The position numbers were made by a program, and so were the translations under genes. This document shows positions 24,850 through 34,503 of a stretch of DNA of 64,000 nt, piece after piece. The notes beneath the pieces were generated by a model. It worked only from the letters and a program-made list of their open reading frames with translations, was not told where the DNA came from and searched no databases. This DNA is from LMUY01 sp964235495 (GTDB taxonomy: Bacteria; Pseudomonadota; Alphaproteobacteria; Acetobacterales; Acetobacteraceae), in contig CAXSAX010000014.1 of assembly GCA_964235495.1 (NCBI GenBank), positions 1-64,000 on the forward strand. Direction: 5' to 3'. Numbering within the stretch: position 1 is the first letter of the stretch; each line of letters starts with the position of its first letter.

Positions 24850-27065
24850 CCGCCGAACAACCCGCTGCGCGGAAACCCGTTCGGCGGCAGCCGGCCGGCC
24901 TGCGCCCGCTCCCCCAGCCAGTCGCGCAGCGCGGTTTCCGTGCGGGTCTTCTCGCCCAGGCGCCAGGTCAGCCCGTCCGCCAGGCGGAACACCTTGGCGT
25001 CCTTCAGGCCGCCCTCCTTGAACCGCTGCAGGATCACGCCCGACCCCCGCGCCAGCACCGGCGCCTGGTCGAGCGGGAACACCAGCAGCTTGCGGTTGTC
25101 GCCCACCGTGGCCACGTGGTCGCCCTCGGCGGGGATGCACAGCAGCGCCTCCTCTCCCGGTCGGGTGTTCAGCACCTGCTTGCCGCCCTTGCGTTCCGCC
25201 AGCAGGTCTGCCGCCGCGGCCACGAAGCCCCGCCCGCCCACCGTGGCCACCAGGTAGCGCGCGCCCTCCCGCCAGACGAACAGGGTGATGACCTCGTCCG
25301 CGTTGGTCATCTCCGCCAGCAGCCGGATTGGCTGGCCGTCGCCGCGGCCGCGGGGCAGGTCGGCGACGCGCAGCGTGTAGGCGCGGCCGTTGCTGCCGAA
25401 CAGGCAGAGCCGGTCGGTCGATTGGCACGGCAGCAGCAGGCGCAGCGCGTCGCCTTCCTTGAACTTCAGCTCGCCGCCGTCCGCCAGGTGGCCGCGCACC
25501 GCGCGAAGCCAGCCCTTCTGCGACAGGATGACGGTCAGCGGCTCCCGCTCGACGGCCAGCTCCGCCGACACGTCCACCGCGTCCGGCACGCCGGCCAGCA
25601 GGGTGCGGCGATCCCCCAGCGGGCCGCTGCCGAACTTGTCGCGGATGGCGGCCACTTCCTCGCCCACGCGCTTCCAGCGCAGCTTCTCGCTGCCCAGCAG
25701 CGCGGTGAGGCCGCGGCGCTCCTTTTCCAGGGCGGCGTGCTCGCGCTTCAGCTCCATCTCCTCCAGGCGGCGCAGCGAGCGCAGCCGCATGTTGAGGATC
25801 GCCTCGGCTTGCAGGTCGTTGATGCCGAAGCGGCGGATCAGGCCCGCCTTGGCATCGTCCTCCTCGCGGATGATGCGGATCACCTCGTCCAGGTCCAGGA
25901 ACACGGCGAGGAAGCCGTCCAGCAGCTCCAGCCGCCGCTCCACCGCGCCCAGCCGATGGCGGGAGCGGCGGACGAGCACCTCGCCGCGGTGGTCCAGCCA
26001 GGCGCGCAGCACGGCGCGCAGGCCCATGACGACGGGGGTGCGGTCGGCGGTCAGCACGTTCATGTTGAGCGGGAAGCGGGTTTCCAGTTGCGTCGCGCGG
26101 AACAGCGTCTCCATGAGCGCCGCCGGGTCGATGCTGCGCAGCTTGGGCTCCAGCACCAGGCGGACCAATTCGGTGCTTTCGTCCCGCACGTCGCCCAGCA
26201 GCGGCAGCTTCTTGGCTTCCAGCAGCTCGGCCAGCGACTCGATCAGCCGCGCCTTCTGCACCTGGTAGGGGATGGCGGTCACCACGACCTGCCACGCGCC
26301 CGCCTTGCCGCGCTCCACCTCCCAGGCGGCGCGCAGGCGGAAGCCGCCGCGGCCGGTCTCGTAGGCGGTGGCCATGGCCGCCGGGTCCTCGACCAGCACG
26401 CCGCCGGTGGGGAAGTCCGGGCCGGGCAGGTGGGCCATCAGCGCGGCGGTGGTGGCGTCCGGGTCGGCGATCAGCGCCAGGGCGGCGGCGCACACCTCGC
26501 CGGCGTTGTGCGGCGGGATGGAGGTGGCCATGCCGACCGCGATGCCGACGGCGCCGTTGGCCAGCAGGTTGGGGAAGCCGCCGGGCAGCACGACGGGCTC
26601 GTGCTCCTCGCCGTCGTAGTTGGGGCGGAAGTCCACCGCGTCGTCGTCGATGCCGTCCAGCATGGCGCGGGCCACGAGGGTCATGCGCGCTTCGGTGTAG
26701 CGCATGGCCGCCGGATTATCGCCGTCGATGTTGCCGAAGTTGCCCTGGCCCTCGACCAGGGGGTAACGCGCGGCGAAGTCCTGCGCCAGGCGGACCAGCG
26801 CCTCGTACACGGAGGCGTCGCCGTGCGGGTGATACTTGCCGATCACGTCGCCGATCACGCGGGCGCATTTCTTGAACCCGGCGCTCGGGTCCAGCCTGAG
26901 CTGGTGCATGGCGTACACCAGGCGGCGGTGCACCGGCTTGAGGCCGTCGCGCACGTCCGGCAGGGAGCGGGACATGATGGTGCTGAGGGCGTATGCGAGA
27001 TAACGCTCGCTGAGGGCGTCGGCGAGGGGGGCGTCTAAGATGGTGCCGGTAAGGTCGTCGGGCAT
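24846..27065 (-). CDS. parC: DNA topoisomerase IV subunit A
   Basis: Cleaves and rejoins DNA to decatenate daughter chromosomes, together with ParE. 739 aa, with N-terminal winged-helix/tower breakage domain and C-terminal beta-pinwheel blades. The active-site tyrosine is Y123 in MRYTEARMT. The quinolone-resistance region reads HPHGDASVYEALV, so the position equal to E. coli ParC Ser80 is Ala84, and the Glu84 equivalent is Glu88. Other family blocks: RDGLKPVHRRLVYAM and GQGNFGNIDGDNPAA. It is distinguished from GyrA by length and the lack of the GyrA box in the C-terminal domain. Confidence 0.95.
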   Translation of the reverse strand: MPDDLTGTILDAPLADALSERYLAYALSTIMSRSLPDVRDGLKPVHRRLVYAMHQLRLDPSAGFKKCARVIGDVIGKYHPHGDASVYEALVRLAQDFAARYPLVEGQGNFGNIDGDNPAAMRYTEARMTLVARAMLDGIDDDAVDFRPNYDGEEHEPVVLPGGFPNLLANGAVGIAVGMATSIPPHNAGEVCAAALALIADPDATTAALMAHLPGPDFPTGGVLVEDPAAMATAYETGRGGFRLRAAWEVERGKAGAWQVVVTAIPYQVQKARLIESLAELLEAKKLPLLGDVRDESTELVRLVLEPKLRSIDPAALMETLFRATQLETRFPLNMNVLTADRTPVVMGLRAVLRAWLDHRGEVLVRRSRHRLGAVERRLELLDGFLAVFLDLDEVIRIIREEDDAKAGLIRRFGINDLQAEAILNMRLRSLRRLEEMELKREHAALEKERRGLTALLGSEKLRWKRVGEEVAAIRDKFGSGPLGDRRTLLAGVPDAVDVSAELAVEREPLTVILSQKGWLRAVRGHLADGGELKFKEGDALRLLLPCQSTDRLCLFGSNGRAYTLRVADLPRGRGDGQPIRLLAEMTNADEVITLFVWREGARYLVATVGGRGFVAAAADLLAERKGGKQVLNTRPGEEALLCIPAEGDHVATVGDNRKLLVFPLDQAPVLARGSGVILQRFKEGGLKDAKVFRLADGLTWRLGEKTRTETALRDWLGERAQAGRLPPNGFPRSGLFGG

Positions 27066-27113
27066 GGAAGGTTTCGCCTGGAACAGGTCAGGAGATAACG
27101 GCGCAACCGCCGG

Positions 27114-27347
27114 CTAATCTTGGAGGCGAAAACTTCCGATCGTGTCGTCTAGCAGTGCCCGACCAACCGCCTTAGCCCAATCATTTTTAATCGCAGCGTC
27201 GGCTGAACTTCCATCATTGAGTAGCGACATGGACCCTAACAGGCCGCCTAAATCGTTTGATTTGGTCCGATTGTAAATGTCCTCCAAGAACGAGAACATG
27301 GCCGCGTAAGCCTGCGTTTTGGTCAGCAAAGTTTCGGGCATATGCAT
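27114..27347 (-). CDS. Small hypothetical protein (77 aa), low GC
   Basis: Starts at 27347 (or the ATG at 27341, MPETLLTKTQAYAAM). It is a soluble, mostly helical protein with FSFLEDIYNRTKSNDLGGLLGSM and a C-terminal helix DWAKAVGRALLDD. Composition is visibly less GC-rich than fusA and parC on either side, suggesting later acquisition. It lies on the same strand as both, just after the fusA terminator, so it needs its own promoter. I do not recognise the family. The segment LGGLLGSMSLLNDGSSADAA recalls small immunity-type proteins, but this is only an impression. Confidence 0.6.
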   Translation of the reverse strand: MHMPETLLTKTQAYAAMFSFLEDIYNRTKSNDLGGLLGSMSLLNDGSSADAAIKNDWAKAVGRALLDDTIGSFRLQD

Positions 27348-27360
27348 AAAGTGAGTAGAA

Positions 27361-27387
27361 GCCCCGCGCTCATTACAAGCGCGGGGC
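27361..27387 (-). terminator. Rho-independent-like terminator of fusA
   Basis: GCCCCGCGCT-CATTACA-AGCGCGGGGC is a perfect 10-bp stem with a 7-base loop, eight bases after the fusA stop on the minus strand. The downstream bases are pyrimidine-rich (TTCTACTCACTTT) without a pure T run. Confidence 0.8.
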
Positions 27388-27394
27388 AGCTAGA

Positions 27395-29482
<2,088 letters not shown>

Positions 29483-29683
29483 GGGGTCTTCCTCCATGCA
29501 GTGGCGGCGGCGCAGGCCCCTTGCCCGAGCCGCCCGCCACGCTCCGGCCAGCGCCGGTGATAATTGCAGGCTGCAAATGCGCCCCGGGCCGTGTTTTTGC
29601 AAGCCGCGCAGCCATCCGCGAGGCCGGGCAAGCCTCACTGTTCGTAACAGTTTGAGCGCCCGGGTTCGTTTACGCTCGCCGGC

Positions 29684-30973
29684 ATGGACATCAGCGCCAT
29701 CCAAGCCCTGACCCGCTTCGGCCTCGGTCGCCGCGGCGTCGAACCGCTGCCGGACGACCCCGCCGCCTGGCTGCGCCGCCAGCTCGCGGCCGCGGACCCG
29801 GGGCCGCCCGGGCCGTCCCTGGCGGACGGGTTCGCCGCCTTGCAGCAGGACCGCGAGAACCGGCCGCCCCCTGGTGCGCCCCGCCAGGCCGGCCTGCTGT
29901 TCCGCGGCGAGGCGGAGGCGCTGGTCAACCACGCGCTCGCCACGCCGACGCCGTTCCGCGAGCGCCTGGTGTGGTTCTGGGCCAACCACTTCAGCGTCAG
30001 CCTGCGCAACGGCCGCACCGGGGCGTTCGGCGGCGACTTCGTCCGCACCGCCATCCGCCCCCACGCCACCGGCCGCTTCGGCGACATGCTGCTGGCCGTC
30101 ATGCGGCACCCGGCGATGCTCACCTACCTGGACAACGCCCGCTCCACGGGGCCGAACAGCCCGGCCGGCCTGCGCACCGGCAAGGGGCTGAACGAGAACC
30201 TCGCCCGCGAGTGCCTGGAGCTGCACACGCTCAGCCCCGCCTCCGGCTACACCCAGGCCGACGTCACCAGCTTCGCCCGCATCATCACCGGCTGGTCGGT
30301 GTCCAACGGACAGCCGGAGCCGGCCGGATTCGTCTTCCGCCCCCAGCTGCACGAGCCGGGCGGGCAGGCGCTACTCGGCCAGGCGTTCCCGGACGGCGAG
30401 GCCGGCGGCGTGGCGGCGCTCGCCTTCCTGGCGGCCCACCCGGCGACGCACCGCCACCTCGCCGCCAAGCTGGTGCGGCACTTCGTGGCCGATGACCCGG
30501 CGCCCGCCGATGTGCGCCGGGTCGAGGCGGCGCTGCGCGACACGGATGGCGACCTCGGGCAGGCGGCGGCTGCGCTGACGCGGCTGCCCCGGGCGTGGCA
30601 GCCGCTCGCCAAGCTGCGCACGCCGCAGGACTACGTGCTGGCCGCGCTGCGGGCCGCGGACCTGCCCCCGGACGGCCGCCCGGACGCCGTGGCCGCGATG
30701 CGCGCGCTCGGCCAGCCGCTGTTCGGCGCCCCGTTCCCCATCGGCTGGCCGGACCAGGCGGCGGACTGGGCCGGGCCGGAGGCGATGATGCGCCGGGTGG
30801 ACTGGGCCTACGGCCTCGGCGGCCAGGCGGCGGCGCTCGACCCGGCGGCGGTGGCGGAGGCCAGCCTCGGCCCGCTGCTCGCCCCCGCCACGGCCGAGGC
30901 CGTCCGCGGCGCCGGGTCCCGCCGCGACGGGCTGACCCTGCTGTTCACCTCCCCCGAGTTCCAGAGGCGCTGA
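29684..30973 (+). CDS. DUF1800 family protein
   Basis: 429-aa protein of the widespread DUF1800 family. Recognisable blocks are IQALTRFGLGRRG at the N-terminus, RERLVWFWANHFSVS near 94, HPAMLTYLDNARS near 142, NENLARECLELHTL near 170 and YTQADVTSFARIITGW near 187. No signal peptide is evident. It is followed, with a one-base overlap (TGATG), by a DUF1501 gene, the usual partner. The pair is thought to work together in the cell envelope or periplasm, but the function is unknown. Confidence 0.9.
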   Translation: MDISAIQALTRFGLGRRGVEPLPDDPAAWLRRQLAAADPGPPGPSLADGFAALQQDRENRPPPGAPRQAGLLFRGEAEALVNHALATPTPFRERLVWFWANHFSVSLRNGRTGAFGGDFVRTAIRPHATGRFGDMLLAVMRHPAMLTYLDNARSTGPNSPAGLRTGKGLNENLARECLELHTLSPASGYTQADVTSFARIITGWSVSNGQPEPAGFVFRPQLHEPGGQALLGQAFPDGEAGGVAALAFLAAHPATHRHLAAKLVRHFVADDPAPADVRRVEAALRDTDGDLGQAAAALTRLPRAWQPLAKLRTPQDYVLAALRAADLPPDGRPDAVAAMRALGQPLFGAPFPIGWPDQAADWAGPEAMMRRVDWAYGLGGQAAALDPAAVAEASLGPLLAPATAEAVRGAGSRRDGLTLLFTSPEFQRR

Positions 30974-32181
30974 TGCACCCATCCATGACCCGCCGCTCCG
31001 CGCTGCTCGGGCTGGGCGCCGCGTTCACCCTCGGCCGCGCCTCCATGGCGGTGGCCGCAGCCCCCACCGAGAGACGCCTGGTCGTCGTCATCATGCGCGG
31101 CGCGCTGGACGGCATGGCGGCGGTGGTCCCGTACGGGGACCCGGCGCTGGCCGCCCTGCGCGGCGAGTTGGCGCTGCCCCCGGTCGGCGCGCCGGACGGC
31201 CTGCTCGACCTCGGCGGCTTCTACGGCCTGCACCCGGCGATGCCGCAGATGGCGGCGCTGTACCGCGCCGGCGAGCTGCTGCCGGTCCACGCCGTGGCCG
31301 GGCACTACCGCAGCCGCAGCCACTTCGAGGCGCAGGACTGCATGGAAAGCGGCGCAGACCAGCGCATGACCAGCGGCTGGCTCAACCGCGCCGTGCTCGC
31401 CCTGTCTCAGCAAGCGGGGGCCCAGCAAGCGGGGCCGCAACAAGCGGGGCCGGAGGTGGCGGTGTCGGTGGGGCTAACCACGCCGCTGCTGATGCGGGGG
31501 CCCGCTTCGGTGGGCGCGTGGGCGCCGCCGGGGGCGATGCACGCGCCGGAGCCTGACCTGCTCAGCCGCATCGCCCTGCTGAACGCGGCGGACCCGGTGA
31601 TCGGGCCGGCGCTGGCGGAGGGCATGCGGGACCGCGGCGTGGCCGGGGCGGCGCTGGCCGGGGCGGCGACGCCGGGCAACGCCTTCGCCTTCCGCGCGCT
31701 CGCCGCGGCGGCCGGCCGCATGCTGGCCTCTGCCACCGGGCCGCGCGTGGCGGCGCTGGAGCTGGGCGGCTGGGACACGCACGCCGACCAGGTGCGGCGG
31801 CTGGCCGGCCCGCTGGGCGAGCTAGACGCCGGGCTGGCGGCGCTGAAGGACTCGCTGGGCGAGGCGTGGGGCCAGACGGCGGTGCTCGCCGTTACCGAGT
31901 TCGGCCGCACCGCCCGCGTCAACGGCACCCGCGGCACCGACCACGGCACCGGCGCCGTGGCGTTCATCGCGGGCGGCCAGGTGGCGGGCGGGCGCGTGCT
32001 GGCCGACTGGCCGGGGCTGGCCAACCTGCTGGACGGGCGGGACCTGCAACCGACGACGGATTTGCGCTCCCTGGCCAAGGGGTTGCTGGTGTCGCATCTC
32101 GGGCTCCGCCCGGCGGCGCTGGCGGCGGTGTTCCCGCAAAGCGGCGACGCGCCGCCGAGCCTGGGGCTGCTGCGGGCCTGA
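30973..32181 (+). CDS. DUF1501 family protein with Tat signal
   Basis: Partner of the DUF1800 protein, 402 aa. The N-terminus MTRRSALLGLGAAFTLGRASMAVAA is split here as a twin-arginine signal (TRRSALLG) plus hydrophobic core, so export is folded, by Tat. The fold belongs to the alkaline-phosphatase/sulfatase-like group: RGALDGMAAVVPYGD near 40, LELGGWDTHADQ near 258 and FGRTARVNGTRGTDHGTG near 312 keep the metal-site-like D, H and H residues. A 5-residue repeat (QQAGA, QQAGP, QQAGP) lies at about residues 146-160. Function unknown. Confidence 0.9.
   Translation: MHPSMTRRSALLGLGAAFTLGRASMAVAAAPTERRLVVVIMRGALDGMAAVVPYGDPALAALRGELALPPVGAPDGLLDLGGFYGLHPAMPQMAALYRAGELLPVHAVAGHYRSRSHFEAQDCMESGADQRMTSGWLNRAVLALSQQAGAQQAGPQQAGPEVAVSVGLTTPLLMRGPASVGAWAPPGAMHAPEPDLLSRIALLNAADPVIGPALAEGMRDRGVAGAALAGAATPGNAFAFRALAAAAGRMLASATGPRVAALELGGWDTHADQVRRLAGPLGELDAGLAALKDSLGEAWGQTAVLAVTEFGRTARVNGTRGTDHGTGAVAFIAGGQVAGGRVLADWPGLANLLDGRDLQPTTDLRSLAKGLLVSHLGLRPAALAAVFPQSGDAPPSLGLLRA
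31411..31455 (+). repeat. Three 15-bp tandem units inside the DUF1501 gene
   Basis: Units at 31411, 31426 and 31441 all begin CAAGCGGGG and encode QAGAQ, QAGPQ and QAGPE. The length is a multiple of three, so copy-number change would keep the frame. It sits in a surface loop of the protein to judge from the composition. Confidence 0.7.
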
Positions 32182-32189
32182 GCCGGCGT

Positions 32190-32399
32190 TCAGGGGGGAG
32201 GGGGCTGGCCGCAGGTGCTGCGGCCAGACATGACGCAGTCCTCGAAGCCCGCGGCGGCGCGCAGCTGCTGCACCAGGGCCAGGCCGATCACCACCAGCAG
32301 CAGGGTGACGGCCAGGGCGGCCAGGCTCGCCGTCTGCCGGTCGGCCCCCGCGTCCTGGTCCTCGCTGGCTGAGCGCCGCACCTGCCACATGATGACCAT
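32190..32399 (-). CDS. Small single-span membrane protein (69 aa)
   Basis: From ATG at 32399 (or 32390, MWQVRRSASED) the protein has a polar N-terminus, one hydrophobic helix (LAALAVTLLLVVIGLALVQQL, about 29-49) and a short periplasmic end with two cysteines (EDCVMSGRSTCG) that could form a disulphide. It is convergent with the DUF1501 gene and divergent from the glycosylase gene. Function unknown. Confidence 0.6.
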   Translation of the reverse strand: MVIMWQVRRSASEDQDAGADRQTASLAALAVTLLLVVIGLALVQQLRAAAGFEDCVMSGRSTCGQPPPP

Positions 32400-32465
32400 G
32401 GTATCTGCCGCATGCGCGCAGTTGCAAGGCTCGCGGCCCCCACTGATCCGTGGTGTGGTTCCGCC

Positions 32466-33092
32466 ATGGACGCCGCCCTCGCCCACCTGTCCGCCGCCGA
32501 CCCGGCGCTCGCCGCCCTGATCGGGCGCGTGGGGCCGTGCGGCCTCGCCGTGCTGCCCCGCGACCCCTACGAGGCCCTGGTGCGCGCCATCGGCCACCAG
32601 CAGCTGCACGGCCGGGCGGCGGCGGCGATCCTGGGGCGGTTCGCCGCCCTGCACCCCGGCGTGCCGTTCCCGACCCCCGACCTGGTGCTGGCCACGGAGC
32701 CGGCGGCCCTGCGCGGCTGCGGCCTGTCCGGCAGCAAGGTCGCGGCCATCCGGGACATCGCCGCCCATGCCCTGTCCGGCGTCGTTCCCACCGCCGCCGA
32801 GGCCGCGGCGCTGGACGACGCGGCGCTGGTCGAGCGGCTGACCGTCATCCGCGGCGTCGGGCGCTGGACGGTGGAGATGCTGCTGATCTTCACCCTGGGC
32901 CGGCCGGACGTGCTGCCGGTGGATGACTTCGCCGTGCGGGAAGGCTGGCGGCTGATCCAGCGCCTGCCCGCCCAGCCGCGCCCGCGCGACCTGGCGCGGC
33001 TGGGCGCGGCCTGGGCGCCCTACCGCTCCACCGCCGCCTGGTATCTCTGGCGGGCCTCGGAGGAAGGCAAAAAGCCCAGGCCGTCCGCGTGA
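32466..33092 (+). CDS. DNA-3-methyladenine glycosylase (AlkA-like)
   Basis: Base-excision repair enzyme of the HhH-GPD family, 208 aa, excising alkylated purines. It has AIGHQQLHGRAAAAILGRF near 38, the helix-hairpin-helix LTVIRGVGRWTVEMLLIF near 125-142, and the GPD-loop aspartates in LPVDDFAVREG near 150. It is shorter than E. coli AlkA (282 aa) because the N-terminal TBP-like domain is absent, as in yeast Mag1-type and many bacterial enzymes. Start ATG at 32466. It stands alone on this strand. Confidence 0.88.
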   Translation: MDAALAHLSAADPALAALIGRVGPCGLAVLPRDPYEALVRAIGHQQLHGRAAAAILGRFAALHPGVPFPTPDLVLATEPAALRGCGLSGSKVAAIRDIAAHALSGVVPTAAEAAALDDAALVERLTVIRGVGRWTVEMLLIFTLGRPDVLPVDDFAVREGWRLIQRLPAQPRPRDLARLGAAWAPYRSTAAWYLWRASEEGKKPRPSA

Positions 33093-33148
33093 CTTGCTGG
33101 ACCGGGTGCGATCGGTGACATTGCCAAACGTTCATACGAGGCCCTCCG

Positions 33149-33670
33149 TTGACCTTGCGCGCCCCTGCCTGCCTGCTTCTCCTGCTGGCGATTGCGCCCG
33201 CCCGCGCCGACCCGGCCCTGGTCAGCCTCGGCGTGGGCGGGACGGACATCCTGAACCAGCAGGTCAAGGCGGCGGCGGATTTCCGGCTGGAGTACCGGTC
33301 CGGCCTGTCGCTGCTGCCGTTCTTCGAGGACACCTTCAAGGTGAAGCCCTGGGCCGGCTTCGAGACCACCTCCCGCCAATCGATCTTCGGCGGCGGCGGC
33401 ATCCTGATCGAGATCCCGCTCGGCCCCCACTGGGTGCTGACGCCCAATGTCGGCGTGGGCGCCTATGGCCGCAGCAACGGCAAGAATCTCGGTTCGGTGT
33501 TCGAGATACGCTCCACCTTCGAGGGCGGCTACGTGTTCAACGACGGCTCCCGCCTGGTCGCGTCGTTCGGCCACACCTCCAATGCCGGCATCACCCGGCA
33601 CAACCCGGGCACGGAGGCGGCGGTGGTGTCCTACCAGGTTCCGCTCGCGGCCCTGATCGGCCGCCGGTGA
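33149..33670 (+). CDS. PagL-like lipid A 3-O-deacylase / acyloxyacyl hydrolase
   Basis: Outer-membrane beta-barrel enzyme removing an acyl chain from lipid A. It starts with TTG at 33149 after a GAGG site. Residues 1-20 are a signal peptide (LRAPACLLLLLAIAPARA). The active-site segment FGHTSNAGITRHNPGTE contains the His-x-Ser of PagL and the downstream Glu. The preceding EIRSTFEGGYVFNDGSRL is the typical strand before it. At 173 aa it has the usual size. It has a one-gene unit convergent with cheY. Confidence 0.8.
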   Translation: MTLRAPACLLLLLAIAPARADPALVSLGVGGTDILNQQVKAAADFRLEYRSGLSLLPFFEDTFKVKPWAGFETTSRQSIFGGGGILIEIPLGPHWVLTPNVGVGAYGRSNGKNLGSVFEIRSTFEGGYVFNDGSRLVASFGHTSNAGITRHNPGTEAAVVSYQVPLAALIGRR

Positions 33671-33685
33671 GCGGTGCGCGGGCCG

Positions 33686-34060
33686 CTACAGCAGCCCCAG
33701 CTCCTTGAACTTGCCGGTCAGGATCGCCTCGTCGAACGGCTTGGCGATGTAGTCCTGCGCGCCGTGCTCGACCGCGGCGGCGATCTGCGCCACGTCGTTC
33801 TGGGTGGTGCAGAACACCACCGCCGGGCCGGTTGCGCCGAACTCCGCCCGCAGCGCCTGCAGGAAGGCGAGGCCGTTCATCACCGGCATGTTCCAATCCA
33901 GCAGCACGCAGCGCGGCAGGCCGCGCCGGCAGTAGGTCAGCGCCTCCCGGCCGTCCTCCGCTTCCGCCACCTCGTAGCCGTGGGCCTCCAGGATGCGCCG
34001 GGCGACCTTGCGGACGACGCGGCTGTCATCGACGACCAGGCAGACCGGCGCTGCGGTCAT
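33686..34060 (-). CDS. CheY-like single-domain response regulator
   Basis: Receiver domain only, 124 aa. Acidic pocket D11-D12 (LVVDDSRVVRK), phospho-acceptor D55 (VLLDWNMPVMNG), conserved Thr in FCTTQND and Lys in YIAKPF near 108. It is the last gene of the chpT-cheA-cheW-cheY cluster, and its ATG overlaps the cheW stop by four bases. It should accept phosphate from CheA. Whether it controls flagellar switching or feeds another pathway cannot be told here; no flagellar genes are in the window. Confidence 0.92.
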   Translation of the reverse strand: MTAAPVCLVVDDSRVVRKVARRILEAHGYEVAEAEDGREALTYCRRGLPRCVLLDWNMPVMNGLAFLQALRAEFGATGPAVVFCTTQNDVAQIAAAVEHGAQDYIAKPFDEAILTGKFKELGLL

Positions 34061-34503
34061 GCGGGCTCGGCTTCGAACGCCAGCAGGCTATGCAGGTCCA
34101 GCACGATCATCAGCGTGGCCTCCAGACGGTAGAGCCCGGTGCTGAACCGCGCCCATTGCTCGGGCAGGGTGGGCGGATTCGGCTCGTAGCAGCCAGCGTC
34201 CGGGCATAGCACCTCGCACACCTGGTCCACCAGCAGGGCGTACAGCTCGCCCTCGTTCTCCACCACCAGCGCCATGGGCTGCTGCCCCGCGGGCAGCGCG
34301 GCAAGGCGGAGCCGACAGCGCAGGTCGATGGCGGTGACGATGCGGCCGCGCAGGTTGAGGTTGCCGGCCACCTCCGGCGGCGCCAGCGGCACCGGCGCGA
34401 TCGGCTGGTGGCGCAGCACGTCCCGCACCCGGCTGACGGGCACGCCGCAGAGCTGCCCGGCCAGGTTCAGCGTGACGAACACGGTGCCCTGCTCGACGGC
34501 CAT
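34057..34503 (-). CDS. cheW: Chemotaxis coupling protein CheW
   Basis: Scaffold that links CheA to receptors, 148 aa. SH3-like CheW fold with LAGQLCGVPVSRVRDVL near 14, GNLNLRGRIVTAIDLR near 47 and YALLVDQVCEVL near 88. The start overlaps the cheA stop (TGATG on the minus strand) and the stop overlaps cheY. No chemoreceptor gene is present in this window, so the receptor partner is elsewhere. Confidence 0.92.
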   Translation of the reverse strand: MAVEQGTVFVTLNLAGQLCGVPVSRVRDVLRHQPIAPVPLAPPEVAGNLNLRGRIVTAIDLRCRLRLAALPAGQQPMALVVENEGELYALLVDQVCEVLCPDAGCYEPNPPTLPEQWARFSTGLYRLEATLMIVLDLHSLLAFEAEPA

